Source: Sphingomonas sp. BK580 (GTDB lineage Bacteria > Pseudomonadota > Alphaproteobacteria > Sphingomonadales > Sphingomonadaceae). Taken from it: a stretch of DNA of 64,000 nucleotides. The stretch is from NCBI RefSeq assembly GCF_014194975.1, contig NZ_JACIAY010000001.1, positions 434,001 through 498,000 on the forward strand, given 5' to 3'. The translations under genes were made by a program, and so were the position numbers. Under the pieces are notes generated by a model, which saw only the letters and a list, made by a program, of their open reading frames with translations, was not told the origin of the DNA and made no database searches. This document shows, piece after piece, positions 24,497 through 31,386 of this stretch (within the stretch, counting starts at the first letter, position 1; each line of letters opens with the position of its first letter).

Positions 24497-25084
24497 ATGA
24501 GCCTTCGTACGACGATCCTCGCCGCCACCGCCGTGCTGGCGCTCGGCGCATGCAGCCGCGGCAACGATGCGACCTCGACCGGCGCGTCGAACGGCAGCGA
24601 CCTCGGTGCGACCGGCATGGCGACCGCCACGCCCACCGCCACCCCCGCCACCCCCGCCAGCGCCAGCCAGAGCTTCGCCGACGCCGCGGCGGCCAGTGAC
24701 GCCTTCGAGATCGAGACCTCGCGACTGGCACTCGCCAACAGCTCGTCATCGGCGATCAAGCGCTACGCGCAGGCGATGATCGACGCGCATGAAGCGTCGA
24801 CCGCCAAGCTGAAGACCGTCGCGGCGGGCCTGTCGCCCGCGATCCAGCCGGTCGCGACGCTCAACCCCGAGCAGCAGCAGCAGGTCGAGAGCCTGCGCGC
24901 GGCCAAGGGCGCCGCGTTCGACAGCGCCTATGCCGCGGCGCAGGCTACGGCACACCAGCAGACGCTCGACGTGCTCAAGGCCTATGCCGCCTCGGGCGAC
25001 GTGCCGGCGCTCAAGACGTTCGCGCAGGGCTTGGTGCCGACCGTCACCGCGCACCTCAACATGGCGAAGGGGCTCAAGGCCTAG
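24497..25084 (+). CDS. DUF4142 lipoprotein
   Basis: 195 residues with a lipoprotein signal: residues 1-19 end in the lipobox LGAC, with Cys19 to be lipidated. After a Thr/Ala/Pro-rich spacer comes the four-helix DUF4142 domain (DAFEIETSRLALANSSSSAI, then AQAMIDAHEASTAKLKTVAA and a C-terminal FAQGLVPTVTAHLNMA). The family is ferritin-like in helix layout and often stress-induced, without a proven activity. A GGAAC box 53-57 bp upstream of the ATG has a poor -10 partner, so EcfG control is only a possibility. Periplasmic, anchored in a membrane. Confidence 0.9.
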   Translation: MSLRTTILAATAVLALGACSRGNDATSTGASNGSDLGATGMATATPTATPATPASASQSFADAAAASDAFEIETSRLALANSSSSAIKRYAQAMIDAHEASTAKLKTVAAGLSPAIQPVATLNPEQQQQVESLRAAKGAAFDSAYAAAQATAHQQTLDVLKAYAASGDVPALKTFAQGLVPTVTAHLNMAKGLKA

Positions 25085-25127
25085 GCCGGGCGAGGCGGGC
25101 GATGTCGCGACCGTCGCGCGGTGTCAC

Positions 25128-25334
25128 GTGAACCTCGCCGCTCGCCTCGCGGCGCTGCCGCTGCTCCTCGCCGCGTCGCCGGCCTGGGCGTGCACCTTGT
25201 GTCACAGCCGGGTCGGCGCCGCGGTACGCGCGGCGGTGCTCGGGCCCGACGTGCTGAGCAACTGCGCCGCGCTGATCGCGCCCGTGCCGGCGCTGCTCAT
25301 CGCCGCCTGGGCGGCTCGCCGGTATCTCCTGTGA
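25128..25334 (+). CDS. Small membrane protein with CxxC, upstream of DUF2243
   Basis: 68 residues from a GTG at 25128. Residues 1-20 are a signal-like hydrophobic segment ending AWA, followed by CTLCHSRVG and a second membrane helix (CAALIAPVPALLIAAWAARR). The CTLC-H arrangement resembles a heme c or metal site, though CxxCH in a two-helix peptide this small would be unusual. It ends 7 bp before DUF2243 and is probably cotranslated with it. No family recognised. Confidence 0.6.
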   Translation: MNLAARLAALPLLLAASPAWACTLCHSRVGAAVRAAVLGPDVLSNCAALIAPVPALLIAAWAARRYLL

Positions 25335-25341
25335 GGCACCG

Positions 25342-25827
25342 GTGACGCCCGACCGCGCGACGACGACAGCTCCCCTCACCACCGCGGGCATGGTGCTGGG
25401 GATCGGAATGGGCGGCTTCGTCGACGGCATCCTCTTCCACCAGATCCTCCAGCTCCACAACATGCTCTCGGCGCGCATTCCGACCGACACGCTCGTCGGC
25501 GCCAAGACCAACATGGTCTGGGACGGTCTCTTCCACGCGCTGGTCTGGATCACGACCGCCGGCGGCGTCGTCCTGCTGTGGCGGGCGGTCACCCGTGCCG
25601 ACGTCCTGCTCTCTGGTCGCGCGCTGTTCGGATCCTGCCTTTTCGGCTTCGGCCTCTTCAACCTGGTGGAGGGCGTCGTCGAGCACCACCTCCTCGCGCT
25701 GCACCACGTCTACGAGCGCCTGGGGGAGTCCGTGTGGGACTATCTGTTCCTGGCGTCAGGCGTCGCGCTGATGCTGACGGGCTGGCTGATGGTCCGCGAG
25801 GTCCGGGCGCGAGCGACGAGCGGGTGA
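25342..25827 (+). CDS. DUF2243 membrane protein
   Basis: 161 residues with four predicted membrane helices. GMVLGIGMGGFVDGILFHQI and LQLHNMLSARIP are the conserved core of DUF2243, with several membrane-embedded His residues (HQILQLHNM, HALVWI, EHHLLALHHV) that could bind metal or heme. The GTG start at 25342 lies 7 bp after the preceding small membrane protein with CxxCH. That pairing, a His-rich four-helix membrane protein with a CxxCH peptide, suggests a redox or metal-handling unit (inference). Function of the family is not established. Confidence 0.9.
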   Translation: MTPDRATTTAPLTTAGMVLGIGMGGFVDGILFHQILQLHNMLSARIPTDTLVGAKTNMVWDGLFHALVWITTAGGVVLLWRAVTRADVLLSGRALFGSCLFGFGLFNLVEGVVEHHLLALHHVYERLGESVWDYLFLASGVALMLTGWLMVREVRARATSG

Positions 25828-26064
25828 GAGGAACCCCATGTCCCCGGCGGGAGGAAGCAGCGCAGCACCCACCGCGAGGAGGAGACCAGCGCCCCACGGT
25901 CCCTGACGTGGCCCGTCCGGCAGCGCCTGAGCTAACAATCAGATTGCGGGAGATTAATTCCAGCGGCTCCGCGCGGTCGCGCCGGTGATTTGGCGGTGGT
26001 GCCGGCACGCCGGACTGGCTAGTCGGCGCTGGTGCATGTTCCGCTAGGTTCGCTCGCCCCGGCG

Positions 26065-27459
26065 ATGGCCCGCGTCCGCGTGGTGCCCGGATCGCCCTAT
26101 TTCATCACCGAAGACGGCGCGTCCTGGACCCCGATCGGGCACAATGACGCGATCACCTGGCCCGACCTCGCGCCGCTGTTCCGGCGCCGCGACCTGGCGG
26201 CGGTGGAACGGCACCTGCTCGAACTCCGCGCCCACGGCGTCACCTGTATCCGGCTGATGCTGGAATATTGCCACCGCGAGCACCGCTATCTCGAGCGCCC
26301 CGCCGGGCGCTTCGTACCCGCGATGGTGCGGCTCTGGGACGACCTGTTCCGCCTGCTCGAGCGCGTCGGGCTGCGGGTATTGCTCACGCCCTATGACACG
26401 TTCTTCATGTGGGTTCGCTGGCAGCGCCACCCCTATGCGCGCGCGAGCGGTGGGCCATGTGCCGGGCGCGACACGTGGCTGACCTGCCCGGAGACGCGGC
26501 GCGCGATCAAGCACCGACTGGCGTTCGCGAGCGATCGCTGGGGCCGCAGCCCGGCGCTGTTCGCCTGGGACCTGTGGAACGAGATCCACCCGGCGCACGG
26601 CGGCGGCGACCCGGCCGCGGTCGCGCCGTTCATCGACGACCTGTCGGCATGGCTGCGCGCGCATGAGCGCGAGCGGCTCGGCTATGCCAATCTGCAGACC
26701 GTCTCGATCTTCGGGCCCGAGCTGATCCGCCATCCCGCGCTGGTCGAGCCGATCTTCCGGCATCCGTCGCTCGATTTCGCCAACACCCACCTCTACGAGC
26801 ACGGTACGATCGACGACCCGCGCGACACCGTCGCGCCCGCGCTCGCCGCCGCCCGGCTGATGCGCGACGCGGTGAACGCCGCCGGACGAGCGCGGCCAGT
26901 GTTCGACTCCGAGCACGGGCCGATCCACAGCTTCAAGGATCGCAAGCGAACGCTGCCGAGCGCCTTCGACGACGAGTATTTCCGCCACATCCAGTGGGCG
27001 CATCTCGCCAGCGGCGGCGCGGGCGGCGGCATGCGCTGGCCGAACCGCCACCCGCACGTCCTCACCCCGGGCATGCGCCTGGCGCAGCGGGCCCTGGCGG
27101 ACTTCCTGCCGCTGATGGACTGGAGCTCCTTCCGGCGCCGCAATCTCAGCGCGGTGCTGCGCTGCGCGGATCGCGGGGTCGCGGCGATCGGTTGCGGCGA
27201 TGACCGGCAGGCGCTCGCCTGGCTCGTTCGAACCGACGCCATCGGGCCGGACGGATTGCTTCACCGCTGCGACGCCGCGGACGCCACCGCGCTCCACGTT
27301 CCCGGGCTGGCCGACGGTGCCTATCGCGTCGTCACCTATGACACGCGCGCCGGCGCCGTCGTCGGCCGCAGCCACGCCGAGAGCACCGCGGGCGAACTCA
27401 CCGCCGCGATCGGTGCGGTGCACCGCGATCTCGCCGTCGCGATACGCGCCGCGGCATGA
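26065..27459 (+). CDS. GH5-like glycoside hydrolase
   Basis: 464 residues of a TIM-barrel hydrolase in the cellulase/mannanase clan. The acid/base Glu is in WDLWNEIHP (about residue 173) and the nucleophile Glu in FDSEHGPIH (about 283); HGVTCIRLMLEYCHRE and FANTHLYEHGT supply other barrel strands. A small C-terminal beta domain (ALHVPGLADGAYRVVTYDT) follows. No signal peptide is visible from either possible start (ATG 26065 used, GTG 26032 possible), so it seems cytosolic, unusual for such an enzyme. Its stop overlaps the next gene as ATGA. Substrate unknown. Confidence 0.82.
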   Translation: MARVRVVPGSPYFITEDGASWTPIGHNDAITWPDLAPLFRRRDLAAVERHLLELRAHGVTCIRLMLEYCHREHRYLERPAGRFVPAMVRLWDDLFRLLERVGLRVLLTPYDTFFMWVRWQRHPYARASGGPCAGRDTWLTCPETRRAIKHRLAFASDRWGRSPALFAWDLWNEIHPAHGGGDPAAVAPFIDDLSAWLRAHERERLGYANLQTVSIFGPELIRHPALVEPIFRHPSLDFANTHLYEHGTIDDPRDTVAPALAAARLMRDAVNAAGRARPVFDSEHGPIHSFKDRKRTLPSAFDDEYFRHIQWAHLASGGAGGGMRWPNRHPHVLTPGMRLAQRALADFLPLMDWSSFRRRNLSAVLRCADRGVAAIGCGDDRQALAWLVRTDAIGPDGLLHRCDAADATALHVPGLADGAYRVVTYDTRAGAVVGRSHAESTAGELTAAIGAVHRDLAVAIRAAA

Positions 27460-28148
27460 GCGCGGTGACCGAGCCGGGCGACTGGCGCGAGACGGCGCTG
27501 TACGCCCCGGTGAAGACCTTCCTCGAGGCGCAGGGCTTCGTGGTGAAGGGCGAGATCTGTGGCTGCGACGTGGTCGGGCTGCGCGGGGACGAGCCACCTG
27601 TGCTCGTGGTCGCGGAGCTCAAGCTATCCTTCACGCTCGAGCTGGTGTTGCAGGCGGTCGACCGGATGCGCGGCGCCGACATCGTCTACCTCGCGGTGGC
27701 CGCCTCGCGACGCGGGCGCGATCAGGACCAGCGAGTCACGCGGCTGTGCCGGCTGCTCGGCGTCGGGTTGCTCACGGTCGACCTGCGGCTCGGTGCGGTG
27801 GCGGTACGCTGCGAGCCGATGCCGTACCGTCCGCGCGCGAACTTACCGCTGCGGCGCCGGCTCGTGAGAGAACATCGCCTGCGGAAGGGCGATCCGAGCG
27901 CGGGCGGTTCGTCGCGCCAGCCGATCATGACCGCCTATCGCCAGCGCGCGCTCGCGTGCGCGGCGGTGGTGCGCGACACGATCGTCCGTCCGCGTGACCT
28001 CCGTCACGTGGCGGAGGACGCGGGCGTCATCCTGTCGCGCAATGTCTACGGCTGGTTCGAGCGCGTGCGGCCTGGTCACTACCGTCTGACGGAAAGCGGA
28101 CGTACGGCGGCCGCGGCAGCGCGGGCGGTCGATCCCGAGCTCGCGTGA
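27456..28148 (+). CDS. DUF2161 protein, PD-(D/E)XK nuclease superfamily
   Basis: 230 residues. The N-terminal domain has LYAPVKTFLEAQGFVVKGEI, GCDVVGLR and VVAELKLSF, which together give the Glu...Asp...Glu-x-Lys arrangement of the PD-(D/E)XK nuclease fold. The C-terminal part (about 165-230) is a winged-helix-like segment (VYGWFERVRPGHYRLTESG). The family is annotated DUF2161 and its substrate is unknown. The start overlaps the glycosidase stop as ATGA, an unexpected coupling of sugar hydrolase and nuclease-like protein. Confidence 0.85.
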   Translation: MSAVTEPGDWRETALYAPVKTFLEAQGFVVKGEICGCDVVGLRGDEPPVLVVAELKLSFTLELVLQAVDRMRGADIVYLAVAASRRGRDQDQRVTRLCRLLGVGLLTVDLRLGAVAVRCEPMPYRPRANLPLRRRLVREHRLRKGDPSAGGSSRQPIMTAYRQRALACAAVVRDTIVRPRDLRHVAEDAGVILSRNVYGWFERVRPGHYRLTESGRTAAAAARAVDPELA

Positions 28149-28203
28149 CCGTCGCGGACATGTCGCGCTTCTGCCGCGTTGCCGCAGCGAAGGAGACGTT
28201 CGA

Positions 28204-28323
28204 ATGACCGATCATCGCGCCGACGACGACGCCGCGCCCGAGCCGGAGCAGGAAGCGGAGGAGATGGAGAAGGTGCAGGAAGACGCCGCGCGCGAGCGTG
28301 AGCAGAACGGCGGCTATCAGTAG
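28204..28323 (+). CDS. Very small acidic protein, 39 aa
   Basis: MTDHRADDDAAPEPEQEAEE begins a 39-residue highly charged peptide ending EQNGGYQ. An AAGGAGACG ribosome site sits 5-6 bases before the ATG. Predicted disordered or helical; no Cys, no membrane segment. Short proteins with the same charged body and GGYQ-like end occur in sphingomonads, but I know of no assigned function. Lies between DUF2161 and DUF1206 on the same strand. Confidence 0.6.
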   Translation: MTDHRADDDAAPEPEQEAEEMEKVQEDAAREREQNGGYQ

Positions 28324-28431
28324 ACGCGCAGCACCGGCCGCGCCTAGGTGATCCCGCGAGGTCGGGGCGCGCCGGTGCTCCGCCTCGAGGCCACGAAAGT
28401 GTCACCGCGCGGGCCGCGGCAGGGGGATCGC

Positions 28432-29220
28432 ATGGACACCAGCTCGCGCCTGACGGCGCTGACCAGGATCGGATTCGCGACTCGCGGCGTCCTCTATATC
28501 GTCGTCGCGCTGCTCATCGTTCGGACGGGCAGGGCGGAGGATCCCAGCGGCGCGATCGCATATCTCGGCCAAGGTGGCGGGCAGCTGCTGCTCGGGGTGA
28601 TCGCGATCGGCCTCACCGCGTACGGCATCTGGCGACTGGCGGACGCGGCGCTGGACGTCGAGCGCCACGGCGCCGATCGCCACGGCGCGATGGAGCGCAT
28701 CGGCGCGGGCGTCAGCGGCGCCATCCACCTCCTGCTCGCGTGGCAGGCGGTCCAGCTGATGCGCGGCGCGGCCTCGTCCGGCGACGGCACTCAGGAAGGT
28801 GCCCGGACGGCGCTGCAATTGCCCGGCGGCTGGGCGCTGGTCCTGCTCGGCGCGGCGGTGCTGGCTGTCCTCGGGACGGTTCAGCTGGTCAAGGCGGCGA
28901 AAGGAACCTTCCTGCGCTACCTCGACGGGTCGGTGGCGAGGCGGGCCTGGGTGCGGTGGAGCGGGCGGGCCGGCTATGCCGCGCGCGGCCTGGTGTTCCT
29001 CATCAGCAGCTACCTCCTCGCGCGCGCGGGGCTGGAGGAGCGAGCCAGCGAGGCGGGCGGCATGGCGCGGGCGCTGTCCTGGCTGACCAGTCCGTTCGAC
29101 CTGATCGTCGGTGTCGGACTCCTGGCGTTCGGCCTCTTCAGCCTCGTAGAGGCGCGGCATCGGCGGCTGCATGACGTTCCGATCGAGGGAGCGCTACGGC
29201 GCGCGACCCGCTGGCGCTGA
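28432..29220 (+). CDS. DUF1206 membrane protein
   Basis: 262 residues with six predicted membrane helices in three repeating pairs, the pattern of DUF1206. Repeated landmarks are ARIG/GRAGYAARG openings: LTRIGFATRGVLYIVVALLI, IGAGVSGAIHLLLAW, and SGRAGYAARGLVFLIS. The ATG at 28432 follows AGGGGGATCGC; the frame stays open upstream to 28348 without plausible sequence. Inner-membrane protein of unknown function, common near stress and small-protein genes in this order. Confidence 0.92.
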   Translation: MDTSSRLTALTRIGFATRGVLYIVVALLIVRTGRAEDPSGAIAYLGQGGGQLLLGVIAIGLTAYGIWRLADAALDVERHGADRHGAMERIGAGVSGAIHLLLAWQAVQLMRGAASSGDGTQEGARTALQLPGGWALVLLGAAVLAVLGTVQLVKAAKGTFLRYLDGSVARRAWVRWSGRAGYAARGLVFLISSYLLARAGLEERASEAGGMARALSWLTSPFDLIVGVGLLAFGLFSLVEARHRRLHDVPIEGALRRATRWR

Positions 29221-29266
29221 GGACCGGTGAGCGCCTGTACGTAAGCTGCCGTTTCCGCCGCGCCGC

Positions 29267-30331
29267 TCAGAAGGCGTAGCGCACCGCACAATAGGGCATG
29301 GCCTCGCTCAGCCAGCCGAGGAAGCGATCGAGCCACTGCCGCTTCCAGGCCGATCTGTAGCGCAGGTTGCGCATGCCCGACTGGCTCCATTTGCGCTCCT
29401 GCAGGTCGGGGCGCCAGAGCCATTCCTCCGCGCGCGGGTGCCACATCAGGTTGAGGTCGTGGAGCGCCTCGTTGTGGGTCAGGAAGATGACCTCGCACTT
29501 CAACTGCGCCCGCGCCGCGGGGGAGAGCGCGGCGTCGACCTCGGCGAAGAGCGCCTTCCAGTCGGCCTCCCAGCCCTCGTGGACGATCACGGGCGAGAAA
29601 TTGACGTGTACCTCGTAGCCCGCGTCGACGAAGTCGTTGATCGCGGCGATGCGCTCGCTCATGGCTGACGTGCGCACGTCGACGACCTTGGCGATCGTCT
29701 CGGGCATCAGGCTGAAGCGCAGGCGGGTACGCCCCTGCGGGTCATAGTCGAGCAGGTCGCGGTTGACGAACTTGGTCGCGAACGAACCCTTGGCATGAGG
29801 CAGGTGGCGGAAGGCGGCGACCAGATCGCGCACGTTGTCGGACAGCGACGCGTCGATCGACAGGTCGCCGTTCTCACCCAGGTCGTAGACCCAGTCGAGC
29901 GCGTCGATGCTGTTGGGCTCGGGCTTGGGTCCCAGCTTGGCGGCGTGGCGCCCGATCGCCCGCGCGATCGCGTCGATGTTGACGAAGATGCTGATCGGAT
30001 TGGCATAGCCTTTGCGCCGACCGACATAGCAATAGGCGCAGGCCATGGCGCAGCCGTTCGACGACGACGGCGCGATGAAGTCTGCCGAGCGGCCGTTCGG
30101 CCGCATCGCCAGCCCCTTCTTGACCCCGAGCACGAGGATGTCGCGCTTGACCCGCAACCAATCCTCGGCAAGCGCCGGATCGGACAGCGCCTCGATCTTC
30201 CAGTGGCTCGGCACCTCGACCCGCTCAGCGTCGGGAAAGCGCGCCAACACCTCGCGCCCGCGGGCGAAATCGCGCACCGCCGGCTCCAGGTAGATCAGCT
30301 TCGGGTCGATCAGCGTGCGGGGCAGTGCCAT
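29267..30331 (-). CDS. Spore photoproduct lyase-like radical SAM protein
   Basis: 354 residues. The iron-sulfur motif is CAMACAYC (CxxxCxxC) inside FIAPSSSNGCAMACAYCYVG, with LIYLEPAVRDFARG at the N terminus and VIVHEGWEADWKALF and IFLTHNEALHDLNLMWHP in the C-terminal half, as in alphaproteobacterial members annotated SPL family. True spore photoproduct lyase repairs thymine dimers of endospores; sphingomonads do not sporulate, so this homologue must have another substrate. Single gene, convergent with DUF1206, reading away from the PEP-CTERM gene. The ATG at 30331 opens directly into conserved sequence. Confidence 0.88.
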   Translation of the reverse strand: MALPRTLIDPKLIYLEPAVRDFARGREVLARFPDAERVEVPSHWKIEALSDPALAEDWLRVKRDILVLGVKKGLAMRPNGRSADFIAPSSSNGCAMACAYCYVGRRKGYANPISIFVNIDAIARAIGRHAAKLGPKPEPNSIDALDWVYDLGENGDLSIDASLSDNVRDLVAAFRHLPHAKGSFATKFVNRDLLDYDPQGRTRLRFSLMPETIAKVVDVRTSAMSERIAAINDFVDAGYEVHVNFSPVIVHEGWEADWKALFAEVDAALSPAARAQLKCEVIFLTHNEALHDLNLMWHPRAEEWLWRPDLQERKWSQSGMRNLRYRSAWKRQWLDRFLGWLSEAMPYCAVRYAF

Positions 30332-30591
30332 GGTGACGATATGGGGTGCCGCCGCGCCCGCACCATGCGCTCAGGCCGCGGCGAGGCTCGCCTCCCCTCG
30401 GCCGTGCCCGCGCTCGCGCGACGGCGCAGGCGAGCCGCTCGGCTGGCGCCGACCGTGTCCTTCGGGCCGCAGCGGCGCAGAAAGAACGGGGCACGTCATT
30501 ATTGTGTTAACCTTCTTCGCCGCCGGTGGCAGGGACGCCGCACCGCGGCCGAGCGCCGCATCCCCGACGATGTGACGTAGAAGGAACGCGT

Positions 30592-31152
30592 ATGAAGAAT
30601 CTCGTGGCTCTGGCCCTGGTGGCCACCGCCGCCACCGGCGCGGCTGCACCGGCCGCCGCCGCCACCTTCCCGGTAGGCTCGCGCAACTTCAAGGCCACGG
30701 CGGGTGCCGGCGGTTCCTTCTCGGGCGCCTTCTTCAACCGCGGCATCCGCGCGGGCGCGTTCACCGACGTCTTCACCTTCACCCTGCCCACCGACGGCGT
30801 GGGCAGCGGCACGGTGACGACGAGCGTGACCGATCTCGGCTCGGTCAGCGACGTCGATTTCACGTCGGTGTTCATCAACGGCGTCGCCGCGCAGATCACG
30901 CGCACGGCGGGCGGTGCCTTCGAGGTGGCGTTCGTCAACAACGTGCCGATCGTCGCGGGTGAGCTGAACCGTCTGGTGGTCAACGGCATCTCGCGCGGGA
31001 ACGGCGCCTACGGCGGCCAGGCGACCTTCGCGCCGCTGAGCTCGGCGGTGCCGGAGCCGGCGACCTGGGCGATGATGATCATGGGCTTCGGGGTGGTCGG
31101 CTACACGATGCGCCGCCGCCGCGTGAGCTTCCGCCCGCGTCAGGCGATCTGA
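30592..31152 (+). CDS. PEPxxWA-CTERM sorting domain protein
   Basis: 186 residues: signal peptide (about 1-22, ending AAA), a beta-rich body with FTDVFTFTLP near residue 60, and the C-terminal sorting signal VPEPATWAMMIMGFG, a short membrane span, and RRRR. PEPxxWA signals are recognised by exosortase/archaeosortase-type systems and are typical of sphingomonads and relatives; no exosortase gene is in this window. The predicted product is exported and processed at the cell surface, often linked to extracellular polysaccharide. The ATG at 30592 has AAGGAACG upstream. A perfect 11-bp hairpin terminator follows. Confidence 0.92.
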   Translation: MKNLVALALVATAATGAAAPAAAATFPVGSRNFKATAGAGGSFSGAFFNRGIRAGAFTDVFTFTLPTDGVGSGTVTTSVTDLGSVSDVDFTSVFINGVAAQITRTAGGAFEVAFVNNVPIVAGELNRLVVNGISRGNGAYGGQATFAPLSSAVPEPATWAMMIMGFGVVGYTMRRRRVSFRPRQAI

Positions 31153-31186
31153 TCGGCGATCAGCCCGGATCATACCGGCATGCTGG

Positions 31187-31217
31187 GGGGAGGGGCGTCG
31201 ACGCGGCGCCCCTCCCC
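31187..31217 (+). terminator. Hairpin terminator of the PEP-CTERM gene
   Basis: GGGGAGGGGCG (31187-31197) pairs perfectly with CGCCCCTCCCC (31207-31217) over a 9-base loop, 35 bp after the stop codon. Only TT follows the stem, so it is a strong hairpin with a poor T tract. Confidence 0.7.
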
Positions 31218-31342
31218 TTCGCCGTTCGTAGGTCTCCGCCGACGATGCCCCGGCGGGGCGAGCCGACCCCCTGCTCGAACAACTCCCCGGCCTTTCTCTG
31301 GCGCGAACACTTGACCGACTGCCCTCGCTCGCGCACGCTGTT

Positions 31343-31354
31343 GGTAACGATACC
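31343..31354. promoter_or_regulatory. LacI-type operator-like dyad before the GH127 gene
   Basis: GGTAACGATACC has outer half-sites GGTA and TACC around ACGA, resembling LacI-family operators used for carbohydrate genes in sphingomonads and Caulobacter. It lies 33 bp before the GTG start and 27 bp after a TTGACC box at 31311. No LacI gene is in the window. Confidence 0.4.
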
Positions 31355-31386
31355 GCCGACCGAGTAGCAGGCAGGAGAAAGCGCCG

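Noticed and set aside
30332..30591. Plus-strand frame between the radical SAM and PEP-CTERM genes
   Set aside because: Pro/Arg/Ala-rich, no ribosome site, no domain. The region holds only a likely promoter with an AT-rich ATTATTGTGTTAACC segment.
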